Below, in pieces: positions 22,536 to 33,743 of a stretch of 64,000 bases of DNA. The position numbers and the translations under genes are program-made. Source of the DNA: Lindgomyces ingoldianus (Eukaryota > Ascomycota > Dothideomycetes > Pleosporales > Lindgomycetaceae); the NCBI RefSeq assembly GCF_010093535.1, contig NW_022985184.1, positions 264,218-328,217 on the forward strand, in the 5' to 3' direction. The notes beneath the pieces were generated by a model that was not told the origin of the DNA, searched no databases, and worked only from the letters and a program-made list of their open reading frames with translations. Numbering within the stretch: position 1 is the stretch's first letter; every line of letters starts with the position of its first letter.

Positions 22536-23777
22536 TTTGGATGGCGGGGCGGGGAGTGAAAGAAGGAAAGAAACTTTGACGTAAATTGAATTTGGATATT
22601 CTTTCTTGTAGTGAATGAGGTATATAAGATAAACTTTCGAATATTTATAGTCCCTTGTTGTTTACTCTTTGATCCGCTTTCTTTACTATGGGTGGTTTAG
22701 TCTAGTTCGGATATGTATATCGGAGAAGTCGGCATTCGATCTCCGATTCGACCACCCGAGCCTAATGCTCCTCAGCATGCTGAGTAGCTTCCATGTTGCA
22801 TTGCTAGTGATAACAGCAATTAAAAAACGTCTCCGCGGAGAACGAAAAAAGGGGAAATTAACAATGTAACAGTAGTGCAAGTTACGGTTATCTCAGGGGA
22901 GGGGAAGAACGTGGAGGAAGAACGTGTCATCGAACACGGCTTTGGTCACGCTAAGCGTTTCTGCATATCGCAAAGGAACCGGACCCTATCCTTCAGGCCA
23001 GACAACTAATTTACAAGTTTATTGTACAGGTGTTTCGGAGGAGTTCAGTTCATAATACAACCGCACTTGACTTCAAGGTCAACGCTCACTCTTTCGTAAG
23101 CCGAGTTTTATTCTCAACCATGTTTGCGACATCGTCTCGTCTTTTCTTGAAACATTGGTCTCCATCCACGCCAATAATACTTCATAGAATCCATGTAGCG
23201 CATCCAAAGGAAACTTTCTAAGAAACCAACAGTCAGGCCCATAACTTTATCTGAATTCGCCATTTTTTAAGCCAGGGTTCGAATCAGGGGTAAGTCGGGT
23301 GGACCGTGTGAGTTCGTCTTTGCGTTGCCTAACAACCACGAAACCATTCCAGACGTGGATATCAACAAGTAAACCGAGCTTCTCAGAGGATATAATTATT
23401 TCTTGCGTCTAAAACTTCACGTCACACGCCGCATAGTTAAATTAGATGGGGGTACTAGGGGGATGAGGGAATATTCATTCGATAAACTATGAAGGCACAG
23501 CAGGAGCTACTACTAAAGAGATTACGGATATAGTTTACTTTTTTTTTATTTAATCTATTACATCAGCCGCCAGGTGTATGAAGAAAATTGAAAATATTCT
23601 CCAATGTGATATTACAGGGAAAGGAGGAAGCCTGCAGGAATGTTCAAATAGGACTGTAAGATGACATCTTTTACTAGTAGTGGTCGTGACCTTAACATTC
23701 CATTCAAAAAAAGGTTTATTACGTAAATCCGGCATGGAGTATAGACGATTCGATCGCGATAAGAAGCCAGCATCAAC
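22536..23777. other. Intergenic stretch
   Basis: About 1.2 kb without a supported gene. T-rich runs occur near 23540. A GGTTCGAATC motif at about 23277 resembles a tRNA B box, but no tRNA arms pair around it. Confidence 0.45.
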
Positions 23778-26665
23778 TCAACATGTATTATGGGTCTCCC
23801 CAAAGCCTTCTTCCCCCATCCCACCAAAGGGAACGTCTTCACCCTGCATTATGTAATCGGATTCCGTGAGCATTTCAGGATTGGGATCCATGGGGCCCGA
23901 ACTAAACCCGAGTCTCACGTCGGAGGTGTCAGAGGGACTCATATTTGGCTGATCAATGGTGTCGTTAAATCTGAAAGTAGGGTCATTAAGAGGTGCCAGC
24001 TCTTGATTCTCCCATGTGAACGAATCGGTTGTTGGTAGAAGGTTTAGCAGTTCGTCCAGTGGCAAATTGCTGTTTCGGTTTTCCACTGTTCTCGAAGACG
24101 AGATTGCCGATAAATGGGAAAGATCTGAGAAAAGGGTGGCTCGGTGGGGACGTTGGGTTTGGCGGCCTGCCGGATAGCGCATATTGAAAGTTGGGGATGG
24201 GATCGGGAATGATGCTGCGGAATATCCAAGTGGTGGTCCGTTAGGAAGCTCATCTACGCACATATTTTGGGGAGCCTGGATTATTGAACAGTCCAGCGTC
24301 TCAGAGCGGCGCTTACATGGTCGGAGGTGAGAATCCGCGTCTCCATCATCTAAAGGTTGGAGGTTCATCTTTGGTCCGGCGGGGCGACATCTATACCGAG
24401 CTCGTCCCACAGGCGGCGCTGGAAGCTCATTTTGTTGCTGTTGGAACTCCGAAAAGATCTCTTCGCGACATTGACTCGCGATTTGGGCCAACTCTTCCCT
24501 CAGAGCCTCTTCGATCTCCAATCTCTCACAGAGCGATTCAAGCCTTTGCCGTACCCTACGGGGAAACTCACGTCTTGAGAAAATTTCGAAGTCATCGAGC
24601 TCGCTTCCTTCCAGCGGCTCGACGAGGTCATCGCAATCTGGTTGGAATGAGCCGATTTTGCAACTTCAAGCACTACTCACCAAGAAGGGGAAAACTTACA
24701 AGGAGAAACCGACATCACGGGCACGCTTGGGAACAAAAAGTGATACACTGCTCTCCATCTCTCTTCTTCGGTTTTCTCTGAGCCAAACCTTTTTTTGCTC
24801 TTGAGGCGGGCTATTTGGGTTACACTGAGCCCCTGGGGAGATGAATTCGAGCTGACCATACACGGCTGGGGAAGCCTCTGATGGTTTTCTAATTCATCTT
24901 CGGTTTGAAAGATTTTATGGCACCTTCTGCAGTAGATCGAGACATGGCACCTGTAAAGATGTTCCCTTGTTCGGCGTTAGTCGCGGTTTGCAAGAGTTAT
25001 TAGTGAATCGTACTTCATTCGGTGAACGCCTTTGAACCCTGGGTATCGGCACGCCCTTCCTTTATGCTGACGAGGGCTATGTTTAAAGAAGGGGCAAGCG
25101 AAACGGACAATAGGTGCTGGCTCAGCATCTGGGACATTGTTTGTCTTATTCCGGCGCCTCTGGGAATCTCCATCGTCCTGGTCACCGCCATCTTCATCCT
25201 TCTGCCAACCTTTCCTGTGTTCTGTCGATGAACCTTTCCCCGCGCCGCTTTCGTTCGGTTGAAGTGTACTTTGCGGAATTGCTGCAGTTGCGCTGTCATT
25301 CGAACCACTTTGTGTTCCAGTGCAAGTGCGCAAGTCTGGCGAAGAGTAGAGAATGACATGGAATTCCTTCATTAACTTGTCAATGAACCTGGACTTCGAC
25401 GATGACAAAGAGTCCGCGAGGAATTCACCGGATGACTCCTCTCCGGCATCTGAAGAAACCAAGCTAGAGGAGTCTTGGCTTGAGAAAGAGAAGTTTGATG
25501 AGCTGTGGGAAGAGGGGTATTCTCTACGGGAGTTTTGACTGATGGAAGATTGGCTCGAATCGTCCCCACTCGGGAAGCTGCTTATAGAAGAGAGCCGCGA
25601 AAGAGATTCCTCCTCGGATGATTCTTCATCGTCGTATTTTGGAGCCAAACTGCCGGAAGCACTATGACTATTCGTTGCGTAGTAAATGAGTGGGCTTGAG
25701 TCTCCGACCTTGTTGTCTAGCATTCGTGAGTTGGGAACTTCATCGAAGTTTGAACTACTCTCCAACTTTATCAGATCGTAGGTCGACAGTGCTGATGAGT
25801 ATTTATAGGGTCTTTCCGCGAGATAAGACCGTCCAGAAGTCTGGAAAAGGCTGAAGATACTAGAAATATGAGGGATTAAGGAAGTGTCGGATTTGGTAAA
25901 TCTCATACTTGATGAGCGCGAGATGTTGCCGGCCCATTTGAGGAACCGTGAGATTTCTCCGCGCTTTTTACGCTTGAAGAGCGGCTTGCGCTTGCGCTGC
26001 CGAGAACCTTTTAAAGGCGGAGGCGAAGAAAAGCCCATTGAGGATAGAAGTGGGCGCGGAAATGGACGTTTTAACGTCAATGGATGCGGAATTCCTAGCA
26101 TTGAGCACACATCCCAGACTAGAAGTTCTAAGACATGTGGAATGGTAATCTCTCCATTAGGAATGACCAGGTCGGAGCGACTGTGAGGGCCACTGACATG
26201 TATATGCAGAAAGCCTTGCTTGGTCGAATATGGGGTACCGGATGTGGGCCACATGCACATGGTAATGGCCCAGTCCGGGCTGACCAGGAGTTTCCAGACT
26301 TGAAGAATAACAACCTCTCCGTTATGACCAATGAAGTAAGAGAGATCTAGCCTATTACGGCGAATAATATTAACATTCCATAAAGGATGCTGGATTAGTT
26401 GGTCCATTTTCTCCCGGGCATGGCGTTGCTCCCAAGAGGAAGGCAATTTGGTGCTAACTGCCTTCTCAAATTTAAGCCTCGGGGTATCGCGTGGCGTTGC
26501 CTCCGTCAACTGTTTAACTGAAGTTTTCTTCGAAGCCAGGGGGGGTAGAGAATGAATGGAGCAAAGAATCCAGGAACGGTAAACGGGAAGTGAAAACGGT
26601 GGCAGAGAAAAGGTATCGGGGCATTGAGGGAGAGAGAGATTTGGAATCTTGGCCTCGCCATCCAT
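23778..26665 (-). CDS. Fungal C2HC zinc-finger protein, 925 aa, with KEHLYR motif
   Basis: Three exons on the minus strand, 26665-25014, 24965-24700 and 24637-23778, join in phase to 925 residues (introns of 48 and 62 bp). The join makes a block known from many fungal proteins annotated as C2H2-like: RFACPFFKHSPRQHKGRACR, then GVHRMKEHLYRCH, then C563-x2-C566-x12-H579-x6-C586, followed by the ERWRAVYHFLFPSVP and SPYCDDLVEP segments, where typical members read W..LY.ILFP...IPSPYY. The first 500 residues are Ser-rich and low in complexity. The C-terminus is Pro/Asp-rich and unconserved. Role is unknown; nuclear or stress-linked functions are only guesses. Read unspliced, this locus would look like three unrelated genes. 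Confidence 0.75.
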
Positions 26666-27769
26666 CGTGCTCCGGTCGAGGTAATCAGACGAGTTCCTTA
26701 GGCGAAGGTGATGATATTGTGGGTCGCGAGAGGCTTATAGTATCAACAGATCTAGGCGCCTCTGTTTAGCAAGGAGGACAGAAGAACTCGGGATTTGGAT
26801 TCGAGTGTACCTTGAGGATGGGAGCCGAGAGTCGCTGCTATCAGGAGTGGGCGCAGAAAGTGGACGCTGTAAATTCAGACCTGAGAAAATGAAGGTGACG
26901 AAGAGAGGCACCGTAACTCGATGAGTAACAGAAGGGGACGTGAATGGCTATTTCTCACCTTGATCTGAGAATCGCGCAACTGCGAGTTGTGAGCCAATGG
27001 CTTGACTTGGCGCTCTTTCAGCCTTCCTTCAGCCTTGCACGTGAGGAGGTGAGGTGGCTCCAGCCAGGCACACATCATATGCCAGTGATTTTGAGACTCT
27101 ACAAGCCAACCATGGTGTTCAAAAGAAGTCAATATCTCGGCTTAAGCCCTCATCTGCACTCCTATCGAATCCTTGTGATCTTTTCTCATCTTCCATTTCT
27201 TAAATAAACTGCCTGCAGTAGTTCAAGCCGCAAGCAGGCTGAAGAAGGTTGAAGAACAGAGGGGCTGAACTAATCGGGGCAGTGATTATACCAAGAGGAT
27301 CAATGATTAAGTGGCGTCGGTGGTGAATGATCTTGGGGGGGATGATGATGCTGACTAATCCTCGTAGGTGTCCAATCACTTCCTTTCCACGTGGCTTCAA
27401 AGATTGGCTGTGCAATTAACCTCATGATGGATATCTGCCGACGTGATAGACAAGGATTATATATTAGCGAGTGGAGACTAAGCGCGACCCCCATTTGCAA
27501 ATCATTTATCTAAATATTAGTGTATAATTCGATTTGTTGGGGTGAAGTTGGAGAAGGCAAAGACGTCTGAAATCTATGTTCTGTGGAGAATGACTGTTAC
27601 ACAATCATCTCGTATTGTTTTTTGGCTTGAACGGGCCGGAGAGATGGTTTGCTAATTGCCGAATAGTGGATACAAGACGTCTATTTAGGTGCCCAAGTAT
27701 TCTCCAATTTGAATAGGAATTCAAGTACTCTCACACGATTGTGAGGAGAGAGGTCAAGCAACTACCAGC
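26666..27769. other. Intergenic stretch with divergent promoters
   Basis: 1.1 kb between the zinc-finger gene and the DUF8021 gene, transcribed apart. No open frame here is convincing. The last 300 bp before 27770 are AT-rich, as is usual for a promoter. Confidence 0.4.
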
Positions 27770-28576
27770 ATGTCGTCCTTCATCTTCACTCTCGGTCTCC
27801 TCATCTCCTCCGTTCACTCAGTTACTGCCCGGGGCTGCACCACCGATGGCCTTCTTAGGTATGCAGCTGAATACGTCGAGTCCCTCCAAACCGGGAAGCT
27901 ACACGCCGACTTCGCCAGCACCACCTACTGGGAGAACAACAAAACCGTCTCGACCACCGGACCGCCGCTAAAATGGGGTGGCCTCAAAATCGACCACAAC
28001 CGCACCATCGTCGACCAAGAGCAATGCGCGACGTACACAGAGATCATTTCGACGAGTCCAAGTCCGGGGTATGTTATTGGGACGCAGATTCGTATGTTGA
28101 TTCATCCCGAAGATGGGTATACGCCGACGCTGGTGGATTCGATTGTCACAAGTAAGGGGGATTGGCAGTTCAATGCGAGTAAGTCGCTCTCACTCGTTAC
28201 GGGGGAGAATTGGGATACGTTGCCGACGGAGAAACGCGTGGACCGCATTACCCTCGAAAAGGCAGCGGATGCGTATCTAGATCTTTGGACGAATAAAAGT
28301 GCGGCCGTCCCGTGGGGATACCCGTGTGCGAGGATGGAAGGTAGCGCGTATACAGCGAAGGGTAAGCCGGATGATTCGTGTAGTGTGGGGATTCCAGCCG
28401 GAGGTCAGCCGGCGAATACGGATAGGAGGTATGTTACAGATGTGACAGTCGGAAGTGTGAGTGTACTGTGTAAATTTGGGAGTATGAAGAGTGGAGCACC
28501 CGACAGTCATGAGTTCAGGCTGGAGAGTGGGAAATTGAGGTACGTGCACACGATGACAGTTATGACAGCGAAATGA
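27770..28576 (+). CDS. Secreted DUF8021-type protein
   Basis: Single exon of 268 residues. Residues 1-20 form a signal peptide (MSSFIFTLGLLISSVHSVTA), followed by a mature start RGCTTDGLLRYAAEYVESLQ that fits the DUF8021 opening in fungal secreted proteins. The first half carries ENNKTVS and HNRTIV, and the middle FNAS and TNKSAA, all N-glycosylation sequons. Cys residues near the ends (GCTTD, EQCAT, YPCAR, DSCSV, VLCKF) probably form disulphides. The molecular role is unknown; related proteins occur in culture filtrates of plant-associated fungi. There is no GPI signal or transmembrane segment. Confidence 0.82.
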   Translation: MSSFIFTLGLLISSVHSVTARGCTTDGLLRYAAEYVESLQTGKLHADFASTTYWENNKTVSTTGPPLKWGGLKIDHNRTIVDQEQCATYTEIISTSPSPGYVIGTQIRMLIHPEDGYTPTLVDSIVTSKGDWQFNASKSLSLVTGENWDTLPTEKRVDRITLEKAADAYLDLWTNKSAAVPWGYPCARMEGSAYTAKGKPDDSCSVGIPAGGQPANTDRRYVTDVTVGSVSVLCKFGSMKSGAPDSHEFRLESGKLRYVHTMTVMTAK

Positions 28577-28709
28577 GAGAGGAGAATAAGAGCCAAGGAT
28601 GTGGATGATATGTAAGATCAAGAGCAATAGGAATAGTTGTTGTGGTTGAAATACTGGGCAGGTCCTTTGCATTGTATTTTTCTTTGGGCCCAAACCACCT
28701 CTTATCAGC

Positions 28710-29333
28710 CTACAGGATAGGCTCCATCAGCTCTTTCATACTTGTAACGTGCTTCGAGTCCACCATGTTGTGTTCCACGAGCTTCTGAACTACCCGCACA
28801 CACCAATTTTGGCAGTTCTCTTTAATCTCTTTCCGGTTTGGAGCATGTGGTGGAGGTTCCAGTTCAGCAATTTCCTTGACCTTTCGAGAGTCTTCTAAGT
28901 TCATTTTCGTAAGACTATAAACAGAGTGCAAGTCGGGCAGCAGCGAAACCGGGACATATTCGGTGCAAGGATTGAAGTACATGCTCTCTGTGTCGCCTCG
29001 AACCTCTAAAATCGCTGTGAAGTTGATATGCCCACCCTGAGTAGAATTATGGTGTTCTTTTACGGGGACAAACTCTTGTGTGGGAGAAATAGCGAGGGCC
29101 CAGTGCAGTGGTTCTTCAGGCGATTGGTAATACCGCACTAGGTATAGGGTCAGGTAGGCCGCGTCCTCTGCAGTGAGAGATTTAGCTGGTGGAGCAGATT
29201 GAATTGGTTTCCAGATTACGGTTCCCTTCCGCCGCTTGTAGGTCACTCCATTGGTCGTCTTAAATTCTGTGAAACCTGCGGTCGTGATGACTTCTGGCGA
29301 GTCTGAATTAAGTGCGTCCATAACTACCTTCAA
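28710..29333 (-). CDS. Hypothetical protein with LRAT/NlpC-like His...Cys pattern
   Basis: Single exon of 207 residues. PLHWALAISPTQEFVPVKEH places a His before a hydrophobic strand, and KENCQNWCVRVVQKLVEHNM places a Cys at the head of a helix about 110 residues later. This order (His first, NC-x-x-[FW] later) is that of permuted papain-fold proteins such as LRAT and H-rev107, so a cysteine-hydrolase-like fold is an inference. I do not know the precise family. It is convergent with the DUF8021 gene, with 133 bp between stops. An inverted-repeat element begins 140 bp upstream of its start. Confidence 0.6.
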   Translation of the reverse strand: MKVVMDALNSDSPEVITTAGFTEFKTTNGVTYKRRKGTVIWKPIQSAPPAKSLTAEDAAYLTLYLVRYYQSPEEPLHWALAISPTQEFVPVKEHHNSTQGGHINFTAILEVRGDTESMYFNPCTEYVPVSLLPDLHSVYSLTKMNLEDSRKVKEIAELEPPPHAPNRKEIKENCQNWCVRVVQKLVEHNMVDSKHVTSMKELMEPIL

Positions 29334-29472
29334 TAGAATTCACCAATGTTTGACAGCGGGATTAAAAAGTTTCGCTTCAAGAACTTCGATATGAGCCCAG
29401 TGATTAGTGCGGCGGTGAGGAGAAGAGTTTTCGGAGTGCTGCCAAGATAGATGAGTCAGCGATGGCTGACAT

Positions 29473-29898
29473 AACGTGTTCTACTACTCATCCGCCAACA
29501 CTAGTCATCCGCCAACGCCAAAAACCACCAAAAATGACAAAAATTGCACCTTAAGATCTCAACAACACCTTAAACAAACGACTTGAAACCTTTGATATAG
29601 TCTTTTTTGCCTCCCTAGAGTACGTTATATACGTATAGAAGAAATCTATATCATAATACTTAAGATATTAGATTTTAGCCTGATTCTAGCCCCTAAATCT
29701 TTACTTATTAACAATAGCTTAAGTATAAACTCTAGGGCTCAAATATAAGTCTCGTGAGAGGTATAAAGAGGTAATATTAAAAATTTAGTCCTTTCTGCTC
29801 TGCTGTTGTTGAGATCTTAAGGTGCAATTTTTGTCATTTTTGGTGGTTTCTGGCGCCAGCGGATGAATAGTGTTGGTGGATGAGTGGTGGAATACGTT
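29473..29898. mobile_element. MITE-like inverted-repeat element, 426 bp
   Basis: The two ends are long, imperfect inverted repeats of about 95 bp: AACGTGTTCTACTACTCATC at 29473 matches the complement of the end at 29898 with few mismatches, and the similarity runs through CCACCAAAAATGACAAAAAT and on to CAACAACA. The core is AT-rich with no coding capacity. It abuts a second, related element. Confidence 0.8.
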
Positions 29899-30083
29899 AA
29901 CGTATTCTATCAGTAAGCTACGTATATAGAACCTAAGACTCGAATATATGTCTGAGAATGGATATAAAAAGCTAATGTTACATTATTAGATTTTTCTGCC
30001 TAGCCGTTGTCGAGATCTTGAGGCGCGATTTTCGCAATTTTTGGTGGGTTTTGGGTTCCGCAGCTTACTGATAGAATACGTTA
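29898..30083. mobile_element. Second MITE-like element, 186 bp, perfect 22-bp TIRs
   Basis: The sequence at 29898-29919 (TAACGTATTCTATCAGTAAG and 2 more bases) is repeated exactly in inverse at 30062-30083. The inside keeps a diverged copy of the first element's right arm (GTCGAGATCTTGAGGCGCGA, then CAATTTTTGGTGG). The two elements share a 16-bp palindrome at the junction, AATACGTTAACGTATT at 29891-29906. Confidence 0.8.
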
Positions 30084-32047
30084 CTCAATTAATTGAACCA
30101 CTCATTTCGGTTAGCAATTCTGCATTCTAAGTCTGACCAGCACGCTCTCGATACGCCTGAACAAAAATCCCTTTCCTTATAAATACACCACCAGCAATGT
30201 CCTGGGTACCAGCGATGAATTGTTAGGTCACGTGGTTATGGAAATCGTCCCCTAAGGTTAGTTAACACGACATTTGTTATGGTACAAGCGGATACAGCTT
30301 GCTGATTGGGGCCAATTGCTCTCAGCATCACTTTCACTTTTTTACTGTCCCCTCTACAGTAAATACCATCTACCCTGGGTATCACCTCCAATACCTACAT
30401 CCTAGCCACCAACATGCCGTTTAACGACGAAGAGCTAGCGGCGACTCTAGCAATAAATAATACGTACATAGGTCAACTGGAATGAAACCGATAGCCTCAA
30501 AGAGTTGCGAGAAGCGCGCCCCTGGAATTGTTGACTCCCTGTTCCTCTTCTGCATTCAGTTCACACTAGTAAGCGTTAGGGTTGCTCTTGGATTCCTTTA
30601 TGTCTCCTTACAACTACCTGTTTTGCCAAGGATGTTTGCGGTTCTTGTGAGACTCCTCAAGCCAAAGCTGGCCACCCCGTCCAACATTCCAGTCTAAGTC
30701 AAACACTATCATAACCGATCGCTAGGAGCAGTTAAAGCTTCTTTCCTCCTAATATTCACCATAAACACTCCTATGACTTTGTCCTTGTCCTAGCAATCAC
30801 TGTCGCAATTTTAACGCTTGCTCATCATGTCTACTACATCTACGCAACGTTGTCAATACCTCGTTCCACTCCACAAGCCTCGGACGACACCCCAGCCTTG
30901 GGCGATAGGACTACAACTGTGTCCGATATCGTACCCGAGAGATATTTTATACATGAAAAGAGAGTTCTTTGGCCAAGGGGACTCCGCTGGTTGTCGTTCT
31001 CAATACTGTTACGATTACAAACGTGTACGAGTCTAGTTCAGTGTCAGAGAATGAGGACGAGATTTCCTCCACCAAGACATCCAAAGGCACTACGGCCCCG
31101 AAGCCAGTGTCACCCTAAATGGCCTCATTGAGGAGGACAGCTATCAACATGTCATTCCTCAACGCCACGAGTACGAACCGCCACCTTACCCCAAATTCCT
31201 TTACCCAGCATTGTTTTCAGATGCCGCTAGGGCGCGAACGGCTACAACCCCCAAGCCACACACCATGGTAATGGATTATTCTTCGAGTGATAACTGCACC
31301 TGTATGAGAGTCTATGTCGTCCAGATGTGTGGGATATTGCTTTCGAGCAGTGTTAGAAGCAGCGTTAGTGGACTGAGAGGTACCAATTTTGGCCTTGCCA
31401 TATGGATCATATATCATTCGGTTACGACGGCCTGGAATTTGGTCTTTTCCCAGAGTCTCATGGGGTTCTAATTTTGCACCATGAAGAATTACTTAAAGAT
31501 TTAGACAAGGTAGGCCCTTTGTGGAAGATAGCCTACTCGAGGGTTTTCAAATACGTTTCTCACCATCCCCCTAGCTTAGGAGGAGGCCCTGATATAGAGT
31601 GCATATCAGGAAGGAGTTACAGATTCGGCTGGTAGCGTTGGTAACATGACTCAAACACGACCACGTTTAGGTTTAGGTTTTGTCTTCACAGTTTCTTGCT
31701 TTAGTTTCAAGGCGGACTGTGCGATTATGGATACATCTGATTTTAGGCGCCGTGGAGCTTTGCACGGGAATTCTTAAGTTTAGAGCTGGAGCTTGGATAA
31801 CGGAGTCTCTTTTTGGATTTTCAATGTGGTTTGTACAATCATAGATGCATCCAATTTTGTGGGACTGTTGAATTTTGAAAGGATTTCTTGAGGCTTAGTT
31901 TAGAATCTGGGTTCCTTACATATTTTATATAGATGGTATGATTGATTGTGGGTGAATTCTTCGCTCGGGCTTTGTTCGGAGTTTAGCTTCCTTGTCTTTA
32001 GACCCTTGTCGGACAGTCAAGGACTCTTTGGAAGGCTCTGGATGTAT
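30084..32047. other. Gene-poor stretch, possibly with decayed coding pieces
   Basis: About 2 kb. A short start-like frame at 30414 (MPFNDEELAATLAINNT) and several membrane-like fragments (for example near 30800 and 30850-31020) do not join into one frame. I recognise no family and see no intact gene. Confidence 0.35.
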
Positions 32048-33430
32048 TTAAGATGTTAAAATGAGGGTTAGTATATCTATTATCCGCGATGAAGAACCTC
32101 TCCAAATTCGTAACGCCCAAACCCTCCAGAGTCCATATTCCAACCCGGAAAAGATCCCTTCCAAGAACCTTCCCTCTCCCACATTTCCTTCCCAACTCTG
32201 AAATCTCCAACGCTTCCTCATTGGTTTGAATCTCCCTCTTCCCACACCACAAACATCCGCCACAGTCTTTTCCGCAATCCTTTCCCTTAACTCCCTACTC
32301 TCAACCCTAGCCTCCTCCAAATACCCGGGCAACCCCCACTCCTTTACAAACCTTTGCACCGCTTCTGCTGTACTTTCTTCCCATACCAGGTACTTATTAA
32401 ACATCACTAGCATCCTTTCCTGCCGCTCTTCCTGCTGCAGACTCTGTTTTCGCGTATATCGTAACACGGTGGGAAACATAACGCAACTCGTAACCGCATG
32501 CAACACGTCTGATACACTTCCCAACTGATGGCCAATCACATGGCTAAGTCACATACGGATCTTCCATATCAGAAGAATCATCATAACTTGTCTAATACCA
32601 AGTTGGCACTCTGTGGTCCTTTTTAGCCATTTCCGCCGGTCGTGCTTCTTTTCGTCTTTTTGCAGTTCTCTATTAACCCCTTCACCAATGTCCTCAGCGC
32701 GTCTTTCATATGCGTGGACACTTCCAAGTTGCAGGCCTCGTTGCAGATGGTTTCCACAAAATGATCCAAAGCGAGGACGCCGGAACTTAGTTACAGGAGT
32801 TAGGGACTTGTGACCGCAACTTCGGGGTCTATGATGACTACATTCAGGAAGTGGCAAAATATTACAATCTGAAGGGCTTTTTTTTTGGAGGGGGAGGGTT
32901 GTGGCGCTAAAGATGTGGTTCTATTCACTAGCGCTTAGGCTCACGGCCAGAGGATTGAGGCTGTCTGCGATACCGCAGTCTTGGTCCATGAGATTTTCGA
33001 TATTATAGGTGGCGAGGGAGAGAAGGTGGGAGAATGGAGTGTAGTTGTGCGATTTTACAGGCGACGGAGCACGAACTAGAGCCGATGCTGATTATGAATC
33101 GATGTGGGATCTGTAGAGGATGTGGGAGTGCCTTCTAACACAGGATTCCGTGGCGACGATTAGAGAGCCGAGTTGGTGTCATAGGTCTGTAATGATGGAG
33201 GTGTTGGTGTCGAGGGCCTTGTTGTGGAGGAGGACGATTGGCTGGCATTTCTAGGTGTTGAGGGTGGTAGAGATTCCTGAGATGGAGGCTATGATGAAGA
33301 TGGCATGTTTATTGGCGCGTTCGAGGATGGGCGTTTATTGGATGGTGCCTTTTTTTGAAGTTGGCAGTAGGCTTCAGCTGCTATGGCAATGTGTTTAAAG
33401 GAGTGAGGCAGAGATATGATCTAAAAAGAA
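32048..33430 (-). pseudogene. Decayed gene of unknown family
   Basis: On the minus strand, successive patches read as protein but are broken by stops and frame changes. One, at about 33250-32930, is IVLLHNKALDTNTSIITDL, a stop, HQLGSLIVATESCVRRHSHI, and later ATYNIENLMDQDCGIADSLN. Another is DHFVETICNEACNLEVSTHM at about 32770. The last is an intact 163-codon frame at 32539-32048 (MIGHQLGSVSDVLHAVTSCV). The helical, Cys-containing style resembles fungal N-terminal domains seen in incompatibility-type proteins, but no motif supports this. The final frame could also be a separate live gene. Confidence 0.35.
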
Positions 33431-33743
33431 AGAAGACAAATGCCTATAGTCCAAGAAGACAAACCTTTGGATAGAACAGTAAATAGGAGTGTTTGCTGAA
33501 GACTAGCAAGGATCAAGTACGGCAGCCGGAGACTTCCTCGAATGACGAAATCTCAATCTAATGATACCTAGCTAGACTAAACGCTGATGCCCATTTAGAT
33601 GCACAATTTTGCAATCGTCACCCTAAAGAACAAAAACTAGAACTAACATCTAAGCACGCAAATCTAAGGAAACAAATGTTCGAAACGGAAGTTCTAGGGC
33701 CCTTGCCCGGGCATCTACCTCATTTAGTAAAGGTAAATGTGCT

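Noticed and set aside
23260..23300. GGTTCGAATC motif as a tRNA end
   Set aside because: Flanking bases do not form a T stem, and no D or anticodon arm precedes it.
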